Shown: positions 35,745-44,930, counted from the first letter of the stretch. The stretch: 64,000 nucleotides of DNA from Bacillus massilioanorexius (GCF_902374955.1 NZ_CABKRX010000083.1:124001-188000), one strand, 5' to 3'. Translations and numbers: made by a program. The notes: a model not told the origin generated them from the sequence alone.

Positions 35745-36512
35745 TTATATCAAACCTAGTGTTACTAGACCTTTATATATACCGTCCTCATCTACTCTCG
35801 CTGTTACGAGATCAGCATATTTCAATAACTCTTCTTCTGCATTTCCCATCGCTACACCTGTTCCAACTGTTTGCAGCATTTCAATATCATTTAAACCATC
35901 ACCAAATGCATATACATCTTTCAACTCAAATCCAGCTCTTTCAATAAACTTTTGGATACCAGCTGCCTTAGATCCTCCTTGCGGTAATACATCGACGCAA
36001 TTCGGATGCCATCTTACAAATCTAAAATCTGTATATCTTTGATAATCTTTCTCTTCTTGATCATTAACATATAATAACGTTTGATATAAATCAGATTCAC
36101 TTATGAAAGCTTCATCATTTTTAGGAAGTTCTAAATCAAATGCTTGTAATGTCTCTTCTACATGTTTATTTGATGATACAGTGCCTTTATATGTATGTTC
36201 ATTCATAAAAACTAGCGGAACTTCCTTCTCTTTCGTTTGAGCAAGCATTTGTTGTAATTGTTCTATTTTTAAAGGATTCTTATAAATGACTTCACCTTCA
36301 AAAACGACATACTGTCCATTAAAACTAACATAAGAATCTATATCTAATTCTTTTCTTAATTTTTCAAACATAAAAGGTGCTCTACCAGTTGCAATAGCGA
36401 CATATATACCATTTTCTTGAAGGCGTTGTATCGCCTCTTTTGTTGATTTCGGTAATTGTTTATTGAAATCCAATAACGTTCCATCTATGTCAAAAAACAC
36501 AATTTTTTTCAT
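35745..36512 (-). CDS. ykrA: Cof-type HAD phosphatase YkrA
   Basis: A 255-residue HAD hydrolase of the Cof/IIB class. Motif I FFDIDGTLLDFNK (about residues 5-17), motif II IATGRAP, the Lys in PQGGSKAAGIQKF and motif IV FGDGLNDIEML (about 204-214). Substrate unknown, probably a sugar phosphate or similar small molecule. It is convergent with def. Confidence 0.88.
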   Translation of the reverse strand: MKKIVFFDIDGTLLDFNKQLPKSTKEAIQRLQENGIYVAIATGRAPFMFEKLRKELDIDSYVSFNGQYVVFEGEVIYKNPLKIEQLQQMLAQTKEKEVPLVFMNEHTYKGTVSSNKHVEETLQAFDLELPKNDEAFISESDLYQTLLYVNDQEEKDYQRYTDFRFVRWHPNCVDVLPQGGSKAAGIQKFIERAGFELKDVYAFGDGLNDIEMLQTVGTGVAMGNAEEELLKYADLVTARVDEDGIYKGLVTLGLI

Positions 36513-36765
36513 AAATTATACTTCCCTACATTTCTAAGTGGATTTTGAGTCAGTTTTATTAAAAACGCTATAAAAACGAATGTCAAGTTAAGAGGACACC
36601 ATCCAAAAATAATTTTCTAGCAAAAATGATTATTATGAAAGATATTAATCATTTTCCATATACTAATAAATAGGACAAGCAAAATACTTGATCGGATTTT
36701 ATTTGAACTTTTTCAATTTATACAAGTAATGTTCCCAAATTGTAAGAAATTCACCTAAAGACTTA

Positions 36766-36793
36766 TTTACTTTCTTGCGCATTAGTTTACAAT
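36766..36793 (+). promoter_or_regulatory. Promoter of the 23-residue peptide gene
   Basis: TTTACT and TACAAT are separated by 16 bases, giving a start near 36800, just before the ribosome site of the small peptide. Confidence 0.5.
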
Positions 36794-36815
36794 AATAATA
36801 AGGGAGTGATCTGCT

Positions 36816-36887
36816 ATGCTGAAAAAGCTGCGGAAAAAACTGCTAAAACAATGGAAAGATATGCTAAGAAAAAAAACAATCGCATAG
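36816..36887 (+). CDS. 23-residue cationic amphipathic peptide
   Basis: ATG (7 bases after AAGGGAGTG) begins MLKKLRKKLLKQWKDMLRKK, then TIA and a TAG stop. Ten of 23 residues are Lys or Arg, and the hydrophobic Leu, Trp and Met residues recur every 3-4 positions, so it would form a membrane-active amphipathic helix. It has its own promoter and a terminator 16 bases after the stop. It lies in the gap between ykrA and rpoY. I know no family for it. Confidence 0.6.
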   Translation: MLKKLRKKLLKQWKDMLRKKTIA

Positions 36888-36902
36888 TTTTTTTACTAAT
36901 AC

Positions 36903-36936
36903 AGCCCTTCAAAACTTGCGAAGGGCTTGTTCTTTC
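36903..36936 (+). terminator. Terminator after the small peptide gene
   Basis: GCCCTTC/GAAGGGC stem, 9-base loop, then TTGTTCTTTC. Confidence 0.75.
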
Positions 36937-37070
36937 ATGTAAAGTTTTCTAAAATACTACTTAACGAGAAAAAAAGTGCTTAAAGGAGCATCATGTTGTA
37001 TTACATGAAATAAATGCTGTTTTTATATATAATGAAATAAGCAATTAAAAGGAATAAGGAGAGATTTTTA

Positions 37071-37280
37071 ATGATTTACAAAGTTTACTATCAAGAAAGC
37101 TTAACTGAGGTACCAGTTAGAGAAAAAACAAAAACAGTTTATGTAAAAGCTGAATCTGTACGTGAAGCAAGACAAATATTAAAAGATAGAAAATATAATA
37201 TTGAATATGTTGGTCTTGTAGACGAAGCTTATTTAGCATACGAGCAACAAAATGAAGACTTTATAGTATTGGAGCAATGA
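37071..37280 (+). CDS. rpoY: RNA polymerase epsilon subunit
   Basis: A 69-residue protein identical in pattern to YkzG/RpoY (MIYKVYYQESLTEVPVREKT at the start). It binds RNA polymerase of Firmicutes; its structure resembles a phage Gp2 protein. It lies 6 bases before rnjA, the standard rpoY-rnjA operon. ATG start after AAGGAGAG. Confidence 0.95.
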   Translation: MIYKVYYQESLTEVPVREKTKTVYVKAESVREARQILKDRKYNIEYVGLVDEAYLAYEQQNEDFIVLEQ

Positions 37281-37286
37281 TAATAT

Positions 37287-38960
37287 ATGAAATTTGTTAA
37301 AAATGACCAAACTGCTGTGTTTGCTCTTGGTGGACTTGGCGAGATTGGTAAAAATACTTACGGAGTACAATTTCAAGATGAGATCGTATTAATTGATGCA
37401 GGTATTAAATTCCCCGAAGATGAGCTCCTAGGCATTGATTACGTTATACCTGATTACTCCTACTTAGTTAAGAACGAGGACAAAATTAAAGGTTTATTTG
37501 TTACGCACGGACACGAAGACCACATTGGTGGTATTCCTTATCTTCTAAAACAAATCAACGTACCGATTTACGGAGGAAAACTAGCTCTTGGTCTCATAAA
37601 AAATAAATTAGAAGAGCACGGCTTACTTAGACAGGCTAAACTAATTGAAATCCAAGAAGAGGATATTATTAAATTCAGAAAAACATCCGTTTCGTTTTTC
37701 AGAACTACACATAGTATTCCTGATTCATATGGAATTGTAGTAAAGACCCCTCCTGGTCAAATTGTTCATACAGGCGACTTTAAATTTGATTTTACGCCAG
37801 TGGGCGAACCAGCTAACTTAACGAAGATGGCGGAAATCGGTAAAGAAGGCGTTCTTTGCTTGTTATCGGATAGCACAAACAGTGAAGTACCGCACTTTAC
37901 AATGAGTGAACGACTTGTTGGAGAAAGTATTCATGATATTTTTAGAAAAGTAGAAGGTCGTGTTATTTTCGCAACATTTGCATCAAATATTCATCGTCTT
38001 CAACAAGTGGTAGAAGCTGCTGTTGAAAACGGAAGAAAAATCGCTGTATTTGGACGAAGCATGGAAGCAGCGATTGAAATTGGTCAAGAACTTGGCTATA
38101 TTCATTGTCCAAAAGATACGTTTATTGATTCTCAACAAATCAACCGTCTTCCTGCCAACAAAGTAACGATTCTTTGTACAGGAAGCCAAGGCGAGCCAAT
38201 GGCTGCTTTATCTAGAATTGCAAGCGGTACTCACCGTCAAATCCAAATTATCCCTGGTGATACAGTTGTATTTTCTTCTTCTCCAATTCCAGGGAACACA
38301 ATTAGCGTATCTAGAACAATTAATATGCTATTCAAAGCAGGTGCAGATGTTATTCATGGCAAATTAAGCAATATTCATACTTCTGGACACGGTGGGCAAG
38401 AAGAACAAAAATTAATGATTCGCTTGATGAAACCAAAATTCTTTATGCCAATTCACGGGGAATATCGTATGCAAAAAATGCATGCTCAACATGCCATTGA
38501 TTGTGGAGTAGCACCAGAAAATTGCTTTATTATGGATAATGGTGAAGTTCTTTCTTTGAGTAGCACAACAGCACAAGTTGCTGGTAAAATTCAATCTGGT
38601 TCAGTCTATGTAGACGGAAATGGAATTGGAGATATCGGTAACATCGTTTTACGAGATCGTAGAATTCTTTCTGAGGAGGGTCTTGTTGTTGTAGTGGTTA
38701 GCATTAATATGAAAGAGTTTAAGATATCTGCTGGCCCTGACATAATCTCTAGAGGCTTTGTATATATGCGTGAATCTGGGGATTTAATCAATGATGCCCA
38801 AACGATTTTGAAAAAGCATTTAAACAAAGTAATGGAAAGAAAAACAAGCCAATGGTCGGAAATTAAAAACGAAATTACAGACACACTTTCTCCTTTCCTA
38901 TACGAAAAGACTAAGCGTCGACCAATGATACTTCCAATTATCATGGAAGTAGATAAATAA
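37287..38960 (+). CDS. rnjA: Ribonuclease J1
   Basis: A 557-residue beta-CASP metallo-beta-lactamase RNase. Metal site HGHEDHIGG (about residues 74-82), later metal ligands in HTGDFKFD and the beta-CASP motifs. The C-terminal domain ends FLYEKTKRRPMILPIIMEV. It acts as a 5' exonuclease and endonuclease in mRNA decay and rRNA maturation. Cotranscribed with rpoY. In B. subtilis SR1P, also in this window, links GapA to this enzyme. Confidence 0.97.
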   Translation: MKFVKNDQTAVFALGGLGEIGKNTYGVQFQDEIVLIDAGIKFPEDELLGIDYVIPDYSYLVKNEDKIKGLFVTHGHEDHIGGIPYLLKQINVPIYGGKLALGLIKNKLEEHGLLRQAKLIEIQEEDIIKFRKTSVSFFRTTHSIPDSYGIVVKTPPGQIVHTGDFKFDFTPVGEPANLTKMAEIGKEGVLCLLSDSTNSEVPHFTMSERLVGESIHDIFRKVEGRVIFATFASNIHRLQQVVEAAVENGRKIAVFGRSMEAAIEIGQELGYIHCPKDTFIDSQQINRLPANKVTILCTGSQGEPMAALSRIASGTHRQIQIIPGDTVVFSSSPIPGNTISVSRTINMLFKAGADVIHGKLSNIHTSGHGGQEEQKLMIRLMKPKFFMPIHGEYRMQKMHAQHAIDCGVAPENCFIMDNGEVLSLSSTTAQVAGKIQSGSVYVDGNGIGDIGNIVLRDRRILSEEGLVVVVVSINMKEFKISAGPDIISRGFVYMRESGDLINDAQTILKKHLNKVMERKTSQWSEIKNEITDTLSPFLYEKTKRRPMILPIIMEVDK

Positions 38961-39106
38961 TCATGTATAATCTTTCGAGCAGCTATGTATATTCCATTCT
39001 TCTCCTAGTCATAAGAAATTAACTCAAAGGAGTAAGAAGTTCTTTACATAATAGAAATGAGAAGCGCTTCAACATAAGCCTTTTATTATGCTCGTACAAA
39101 CAAAAA

Positions 39107-39166
39107 AGAAAGAACGAGAACATTCTACTTAAGCATTACTTAAACGAATGTTCTCGTTCTTTTTAT
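39107..39166 (+). terminator. Terminator of rpoY-rnjA
   Basis: A perfect 16-bp stem (AAAGAACGAGAACATT and its complement) and T-run. The 39170-39299 stretch beyond shows nothing notable. Confidence 0.93.
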
Positions 39167-39299
39167 ATTAGTTCTTTTTTATTCGACTGTTATAAGTCGT
39201 TCAGATGATACTATAAAGCGATCTTTTCACTATTAGAAATAGCGAACAACTTTAGTGAATTCGTTTTTATTATGAATTATTACTAAATAAAGGCTTGTA

Positions 39300-39965
39300 T
39301 TATTCCAATACTTTCTTCTCAAATCGGTTGATATCCTCATCTGCACCAATTACAATCAAAATATCTCCTAATTGAATAGTTTCATTTGCTAATGGAGACA
39401 CAATGATTTCTTTTCCTCTTTTAAAAGCAACAATATTAATTCCATATCGCGCGCGAATGTCAAGATCTATTAATGATTTACCCTCTAACTTGTGACTAGC
39501 AACAATCTCAACAATTGAGTGCTCATCAGAAAGTTCTAGATAATCAAGAACGTTATTCGAAGCAATTTTATAAGCAATTCGTCTTCCCATATCTCTTTCT
39601 GGATGCACAACGCGATCGGCACCAATTTTTGTTAATACTTTTTCATGATAATCATTTTGGGCTTTAACTGTAATATCTTTAACTCCAAGTTCTTTCAACA
39701 TTAAAGTTGTCAATATACTAGCTTGAATATCATCACCAATCGCAACAATTACATGATCAAAATTACGAATACCTAAGCTCTTCAAAACAGATTCATCTGT
39801 AGTATCCCCAATAACTGCATGAGAAGCAATCGACGCAAATTCATTCACTCGGTCTTCATCATGATCAATAGCGAGTACTTCCATCCCTTGATCAACAAGT
39901 TCGCGGCAAATACTTCCACCAAAACGTCCTAACCCTATTATGGCAAACTCTTTTTTCACGGTCAT
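39300..39965 (-). CDS. ktrC: Potassium uptake regulatory subunit KtrC
   Basis: A 221-residue RCK protein: RCK_N Rossmann domain with the NAD/ATP motif GLGRFGGSICREL (about residues 12-24) and RCK_C domain from about residue 140 to the end. It matches KtrA/KtrC, the gating ring of KtrAB/KtrCD potassium channels; RCK_C of these proteins binds c-di-AMP. The position near rnjA points to KtrC (YkqB). No ktr membrane subunit is present in the window. Confidence 0.88.
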   Translation of the reverse strand: MTVKKEFAIIGLGRFGGSICRELVDQGMEVLAIDHDEDRVNEFASIASHAVIGDTTDESVLKSLGIRNFDHVIVAIGDDIQASILTTLMLKELGVKDITVKAQNDYHEKVLTKIGADRVVHPERDMGRRIAYKIASNNVLDYLELSDEHSIVEIVASHKLEGKSLIDLDIRARYGINIVAFKRGKEIIVSPLANETIQLGDILIVIGADEDINRFEKKVLE

Positions 39966-40237
39966 TCCTCCATGATTATATTACTACTTACATAATCTTT
40001 TCATATTCTACCACAATGAATCAAAAGGAACCAATCTCTCCTTCACTTCACCATATAAGAAAAAGCGCTCTATCCTCAATTTATTCACATACTGTCATTT
40101 TTTATACAGCCTTTAAACTTGAATAACAAAGCATTCTAGCGTTTTTTTATAAATCTAAATAGTGGAGAGGTTAATTGTAATAAAGAGCCGCAGAAATGAA
40201 TTATGGCATATTTTTAACTGCATATTAAATGGATTCA

Positions 40238-40275
40238 AAAAGACTACATTTCATGACAAAATGTAGTCTTTATTA
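40238..40275. terminator. Terminator near ykuV
   Basis: Stem AAAGACTACATTT/AAATGTAGTCTTT with a T-rich tail on both strands, about 75 bases after the ykuV stop. Confidence 0.85.
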
Positions 40276-40348
40276 AAGCTGTTTTCGCATATTACTTTGC
40301 TACCTATAAAAAAGTTTAATTAATATAGAATCATATCTCAGGAATGGT

Positions 40349-40804
40349 CTATTCTTCTTTTGCTGATTCATCTAATACGCGATTTACACGTTTTTCAAGC
40401 ATTTTCATACCACTACCACCAGCTTGGAAGTGACGAAGTACCCCTGTTTTATCAAACACATAATATGCTGGAACATATTGATTTTCAAAAGCATCGTTTA
40501 ATTTCAGTTCACTATCAACAAAAATCGGTTGTACGATATCGTGCTCTGCAGCCACTTTTTTAATTTCTTCTAAATCTAAATCATTTTCCGAACGAGGCAT
40601 ATGAACAGCTACTACGTTTAAACGATCTTTGTATCGATCACGAAAATCATTCACTTGAGGCATAGCTTCTTTACATAAATGACATGAAATAGACCAAAAG
40701 TGGATAAGGGTTGGCTTCTCTCCTACTAATTGTTCTTTCGAAACTTCACCATTTAACCAGGCTGTAGCTCCTGTTAATTCAGGCATTTCGGCACGTAATT
40801 TCAT
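40349..40804 (-). CDS. ykuV: Thiol-disulfide oxidoreductase YkuV
   Basis: A 151-residue cytoplasmic thioredoxin-fold protein. The active site is WSISCHLCKEAMP (CxxC, about residues 36-39), and the cis-Pro region is QYVPAYYVFD. No signal peptide, unlike ResA. It matches B. subtilis YkuV from MKLR at the start to KMLEKRVNRVL at the end. ATG with GGAGG 9 bases upstream. A terminator separates it from ykuU. Confidence 0.93.
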   Translation of the reverse strand: MKLRAEMPELTGATAWLNGEVSKEQLVGEKPTLIHFWSISCHLCKEAMPQVNDFRDRYKDRLNVVAVHMPRSENDLDLEEIKKVAAEHDIVQPIFVDSELKLNDAFENQYVPAYYVFDKTGVLRHFQAGGSGMKMLEKRVNRVLDESAKEE

Positions 40805-40916
40805 TATTATTGACCTCCATATTATCCATGTGTTTTTTTAAAGCTATATAATTCATTGCTGATATCGACTCCAATTCGTCCTTTTTTACAGTACCACCAA
40901 AGTGAGTATATAGCTT

Positions 40917-40964
40917 AAAAAAGGGTGTCAAAGAAAAGCAAAGCTTTTTAGACACCCTTTTAAC
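40917..40964 (-). terminator. Terminator of ykuU
   Basis: Stem AAAAGGGTGTC/GACACCCTTTT around a loop that contains AAAGCAAAGCTTT. The loop and arms match the hairpin at 47545-47591. Confidence 0.85.
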
Positions 40965-41035
40965 AATCAAATTTGGTTAGCAAAAAGCTACGCTTCTGCA
41001 TGACCATTATTATAGAACCTATTTATCTCTACTTA

Positions 41036-41578
41036 TTAGAGTGTTTTTTGACCTGGTCTCCAGTTTGCTGGGCAAAGACCACCAGTTTGTAGCGCTTGAA
41101 GAACTCGAAGTGTTTCATCAACGTCACGCCCAATATTATTATGATTTGTTACCGAGTATTGAAGCTCACCTTCTGGATTAATGATGAATAACCCACGAAG
41201 TGCAATACCTTCTTCCTCAATTAACACACCATATTCTCTAGAGATAACATGATTTGTATCTGCCGCTAATGGATAGTTTAGATTCCCTAAACCATTTTCC
41301 TTACGATCTGTTTTAATCCAAGCTAAATGTGTGTGAATTGTATCTGTAGATACTCCAATCACTTCTGCATCCAAATCTTCAAATTCATCATAACGATCAG
41401 AAAGGGCTGTTATTTCAGTTGGACAAACAAAAGTGAAATCCATTGGATAGAAAAATAATACAGTCCATTTATCGTTCTTCATATTTTCTTCAAGACTAAC
41501 TTTACCAAATTCTTTATTAGGTAACACTGCTTCCATTTCAAATCTTGGTGCTTGTTTTCCTACCATACGTTCAGGCAT
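41036..41578 (-). CDS. ykuU: 2-Cys peroxiredoxin YkuU
   Basis: A 180-residue AhpC/Prx1-type peroxidase. Peroxidatic Cys in DFTFVCPTE (about residue 52) and resolving Cys in GGLCPANW (about residue 169). It reduces peroxides using a thiol donor, possibly YkuV or thioredoxin. It has a strong promoter and an inverted repeat in its leader. Confidence 0.95.
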   Translation of the reverse strand: MPERMVGKQAPRFEMEAVLPNKEFGKVSLEENMKNDKWTVLFFYPMDFTFVCPTEITALSDRYDEFEDLDAEVIGVSTDTIHTHLAWIKTDRKENGLGNLNYPLAADTNHVISREYGVLIEEEGIALRGLFIINPEGELQYSVTNHNNIGRDVDETLRVLQALQTGGLCPANWRPGQKTL

Positions 41579-41612
41579 TTGTATATCCCTCCAAAAGTTA
41601 TTTTGATATGTA

Positions 41613-41640
41613 AATTGAGATTATTAAACAGTCTCAATTA
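41613..41640 (-). promoter_or_regulatory. Inverted repeat in the ykuU leader
   Basis: AATTGAGA and TCTCAATT (8-bp arms, 11-base spacing) lie between the ykuU promoter and its ribosome site. It could be an operator or an RNA hairpin in the leader. It does not match the PerR box. Confidence 0.4.
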
Positions 41641-41660
41641 TTCAAATACTCACAAAATTA

Positions 41661-41688
41661 ATTATATCATTCGACAAATCAAAGTCAA
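41661..41688 (-). promoter_or_regulatory. Promoter of ykuU
   Basis: TTGACT and TATAAT with a 16-base spacer and an upstream TG (extended -10). It is one of the best SigA promoters in the window. Confidence 0.75.
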
Positions 41689-41799
41689 ATTATAGCTAAT
41701 AATGGAAATTATTATCCATTTTCGCCAAACTATTTATGTAGGTAACACTGTTTTATGGACAAAACAAAAAAGACAGTATTTAACTGCTTTTTTGTGATT

Positions 41800-42930
41800 T
41801 TATTTATTCCCTATCCATTCAATGTATGAACAAAGTAAATCAATCGCTTTTGGTATAGCTTCCTCCTTAGGGTTTAGTTGAGCATGATGTAACCCTTGAT
41901 TTGAATCAACGCCTAGCCAAAACATAAAGCCTGGGATTTCCTTAAGCATGTATCCAAAATCCTCACCAGTCATCGCTTCTGTACATTCAACTAATTTCAT
42001 TTCACTTTCTTCATCAACAAAACGCATAAATTCTCGTGTCAACTTTTCTTCATTAAACACTTGATAGTACATCGCTCCATAATCAATAGCTGCTTCACAT
42101 TCAAAACCAAGCTTCAAGCCATTCACCAAAGCTTCAATTCTTGATTTAACCTTCTTCATACTTTCTGGGGAAAGAGTGCGAATGGTCCCCTCTAAGCGTG
42201 CGTTTTCAGCTATAACATTTTGGACGGCTCCACCTGTTACTTTACCAATTGTGATAACAGCAGAGTCTAAAGGATCGACATTTCTTGATATAATAGTTTG
42301 TAATTGTCCAACTAATTGACAAGCTGATACTACCATATCATTTGTTTTATGAGGGTAAGCAGCATGTCCACCCTTACCCACTAAATCGATATACAATTCT
42401 GAAGTATTGGCGAATAATAAGCCTTCTTTAGTAGCAATTGTACCAACAGGGTACTCAGGAGCAATATGTAATCCTATTATCATATCAGGTTTCCATTTTT
42501 TCATCTGCTCTGATGACATCATTGGTAACGCACCACCTGGCCCTTCTTCAGCAGGTTGAAAGATAAATAGCATATCATCTTTTATAGGATGTTCAACTAT
42601 ATATGTTAGTACACCTAGCGCAATACTCATATGAAAATCATGCCCACACGCATGCATTTTACCTTCGTGTTCTGAAGCAAAAGGTAATTTTGTCTGTTCA
42701 ACAATAGGCAAACCATCAATATCCGCACGATAACCTATTGTTTTCGATGGATTTATCCCTTTAACTTTTACGAATATTCCTGTTTTCCATGTCTCAAATA
42801 TTAAACGTTCTTGAGATAACCTACTTATATAGTCCAACAAAAAGGCTTGTGTTTTATATTCCTCAAACCCTAATTCTGGAATTTTATGTAACTTTCTTCG
42901 AATATCGACAAAAGCTGATTTTGTACTCAA
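41800..42930 (-). CDS. ykuR: N-acetyldiaminopimelate deacetylase
   Basis: A 376-residue M20-family amidohydrolase. Metal-site and motif regions: YRADIDGLP, HACGHDFHMSI (about residues 92-102), PAEEGPGGA, and LHHAQLNPKE near the end. It is the last step of the acetylated route to LL-diaminopimelate. TTG start with GGGGGAA 7 bases upstream. It follows dapH, but a terminator lies between them. Confidence 0.93.
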   Translation of the reverse strand: MSTKSAFVDIRRKLHKIPELGFEEYKTQAFLLDYISRLSQERLIFETWKTGIFVKVKGINPSKTIGYRADIDGLPIVEQTKLPFASEHEGKMHACGHDFHMSIALGVLTYIVEHPIKDDMLFIFQPAEEGPGGALPMMSSEQMKKWKPDMIIGLHIAPEYPVGTIATKEGLLFANTSELYIDLVGKGGHAAYPHKTNDMVVSACQLVGQLQTIISRNVDPLDSAVITIGKVTGGAVQNVIAENARLEGTIRTLSPESMKKVKSRIEALVNGLKLGFECEAAIDYGAMYYQVFNEEKLTREFMRFVDEESEMKLVECTEAMTGEDFGYMLKEIPGFMFWLGVDSNQGLHHAQLNPKEEAIPKAIDLLCSYIEWIGNK

Positions 42931-43068
42931 AAAAATTCCCCCATATTAAAATGTCTTTATCGTATTATAGTGTAGATTAACAAAAAATTCTATGCCATGC
43001 TGGCTCTATAAAGCATATTTATAAAGATAAATCCTCTCTTTTGATGCATTTTAAATGACTGTAAATAG

Positions 43069-43116
43069 AAAAATACCGTATCAATGCCTCTTCTACATTA
43101 ATACGGTATTTTTTAA
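43069..43116 (-). terminator. Terminator of dapH
   Basis: Stem AAAAATACCGTAT/ATACGGTATTTTT with T-runs. It separates dapH from ykuR. Confidence 0.85.
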
Positions 43117-43120
43117 TTCT

Positions 43121-43831
43121 TTATAGTTGACGTAATTCTTGCATGATTTCTGTTTTAGATTTTGTTTTATCATCAATTTGCTTAATGACTCTTGCAGGTA
43201 CACCTGCAGCTACGGAGTAAGGAGGAATATCTGCAGTTACGACAGCACCCGCTGCAACGACAGAACCTTTTCCAACTCTAACTCCTTCTAACACAACAGC
43301 ATTTGCACCAATTAAAACGTCATCCTCAATGATAACTGGTTGAGCAGAAGGTGGTTCGATCACACCAGCTAATACTGAGCCCGCTCCAATGTGACAATTG
43401 TTTCCGACAGTAGCACGACCACCCATTACAACGTTCATATCAATCATTGTACCAGAACCGATAACAGCACCGATATTTATGGAAGCTCCCATCATAATGA
43501 CAGCATTCTCGCCAATTTCAACTTGGTCACGAATAATTGCACCTGGCTCGATTCGCGCTTTAATATTTTTCATATCAAGTAAAGGAATCGCTGAATTTCT
43601 ACGATCGTTTTCAACAACGTAATCTTCTACTTTAGAAGCATTTGCTTGAAGTGCTTGATTAATGTCATCCCATTCTCCAAATAACACACCTGTATTTCCA
43701 TTAATAAAAGCTTGAGTAGACTCACCAAAATTAATTCCCTCTAAATCCCCTTTGATGTATACCTTAACTGGTGTTGATTTTTTAGCATTTGCTATGTATG
43801 AAATAATTTCTTTTGCATCTAACATTTTCAT
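43121..43831 (-). CDS. dapH: Tetrahydrodipicolinate N-acetyltransferase
   Basis: A 236-residue hexapeptide-repeat acyltransferase. The left-handed beta-helix spans about residues 89-205, with repeats such as GAIIRDQVEIGENAVIMMG and VIEDDVLIGANAVVLEG. It matches DapH (YkuQ) from MKMLDAKEIISYI to the LRQL end. It acetylates tetrahydrodipicolinate in lysine/cell-wall synthesis; PatA and YkuR act next. ATG after GGGAGG. Confidence 0.96.
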   Translation of the reverse strand: MKMLDAKEIISYIANAKKSTPVKVYIKGDLEGINFGESTQAFINGNTGVLFGEWDDINQALQANASKVEDYVVENDRRNSAIPLLDMKNIKARIEPGAIIRDQVEIGENAVIMMGASINIGAVIGSGTMIDMNVVMGGRATVGNNCHIGAGSVLAGVIEPPSAQPVIIEDDVLIGANAVVLEGVRVGKGSVVAAGAVVTADIPPYSVAAGVPARVIKQIDDKTKSKTEIMQELRQL

Positions 43832-43905
43832 ATATTATTCCTCCCATATTTCAAAAATTACTATTGTTACTTTAACAAACTGTAGCAAGATAGACAAGCT
43901 AAAGG

Positions 43906-44796
43906 TCAATTTTTCTGAAAATTCGATTGTTTTATAAATTCTTGTACTACCTCAACAAAGGCTTGCACTTGTTGTAGTTGGAATGACTTTTCATATCCTA
44001 AAAGCCATGTATCACGTTCAAGATGTTCGTTATGATCATCAAATAACGGAATTTTATAAATGTTATGATCATCGTTTTGGATCGTTATACCCGGTAAAAT
44101 AGCATAACCAATTCCATTTAGCGCCATTTGTTTGCACGTTTCTATTTGATCTACAACAATTGTCCGTTTTGGAACACTTTTAAAATGTCGTAACCACCAA
44201 TCTTGAATTTCTTGATAATAATTTGAATCACTTTTAAATTGAATATACGGCCGATCTGTCTCAAGCACCTGTTCTAATTTGTTCATTTCAGTATCTACTA
44301 GAAACATTTGATCTTTAAATAAATGATGTCTGACACCTTTCCAGTCCGGCATCCCCCTAATTATTCCAATATGAACCGTATCTTCATATAACGACTTCAG
44401 AATGTCACTACTCCATCCAGTCACTAAAGATATTTTGGCATGGGGGTACTTACTTACATAGCTCTTTAGAACTTTTGGTAACCAATTTTGCCCTACTATG
44501 GTCGCACACGCAATTTTTAGTGTTCCATATACCCGATTATCCATAGCTTTGATTTCTTCACGAACTCTTTCTTCTTTTTCTAAAATCATATTGGCTAGTT
44601 TAATGACTTCTTCTCCAGCAGGTGTTAAAGTAAGACCTTTTTGTGATCGAATAAAAATCTTTGTTTCCCAATCCTTTTCAATAGACTGTAATCGTTGTGA
44701 TAAGGCAGGCTGCGAAACAAATAATCGATCTGCTGCTTTACGCATATTCATTTCTTGAGCTAAAACAGATAAAAGTTGATATTCTGAGAAACTCAT
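43906..44796 (-). CDS. ccpC: LysR-type regulator CcpC
   Basis: A 296-residue LysR regulator. The N-terminal winged helix contains MRKAADRLFVSQPALSQRLQ (about residues 18-37), and the effector domain ends with WLLGYEKSF. It matches CcpC (YkuM) of B. subtilis closely, including KVLKSYVSKYPHAKISLVTG. CcpC represses citZ and citB and responds to citrate. ATG at 44796, 7 bases from AGAGGG. Confidence 0.93.
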   Translation of the reverse strand: MSFSEYQLLSVLAQEMNMRKAADRLFVSQPALSQRLQSIEKDWETKIFIRSQKGLTLTPAGEEVIKLANMILEKEERVREEIKAMDNRVYGTLKIACATIVGQNWLPKVLKSYVSKYPHAKISLVTGWSSDILKSLYEDTVHIGIIRGMPDWKGVRHHLFKDQMFLVDTEMNKLEQVLETDRPYIQFKSDSNYYQEIQDWWLRHFKSVPKRTIVVDQIETCKQMALNGIGYAILPGITIQNDDHNIYKIPLFDDHNEHLERDTWLLGYEKSFQLQQVQAFVEVVQEFIKQSNFQKN

Positions 44797-44930
44797 CAGC
44801 ATTCCCTCTTCATAATAAATTCTTATTAAAATACAAAATTACATTTGTATTTTATTATAGATAAATTCAAACGCGATAGCAATTTCTAAATATTAAAAAA
44901 CTAGGATTCATCTTTTTATGTCTCCAAATA

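Noticed and set aside
39041..39080. cre-like palindrome GAAGCGCTTC after rnjA
   Set aside because: Spacing does not match the cre consensus, and it lies between the rnjA stop and its terminator, where a cre site has no clear role.
40779..40970. A 63-codon minus-strand frame upstream of ykuV
   Set aside because: It runs through the ykuU terminator hairpin and overlaps the ykuV start; the sequence has no family-like features.
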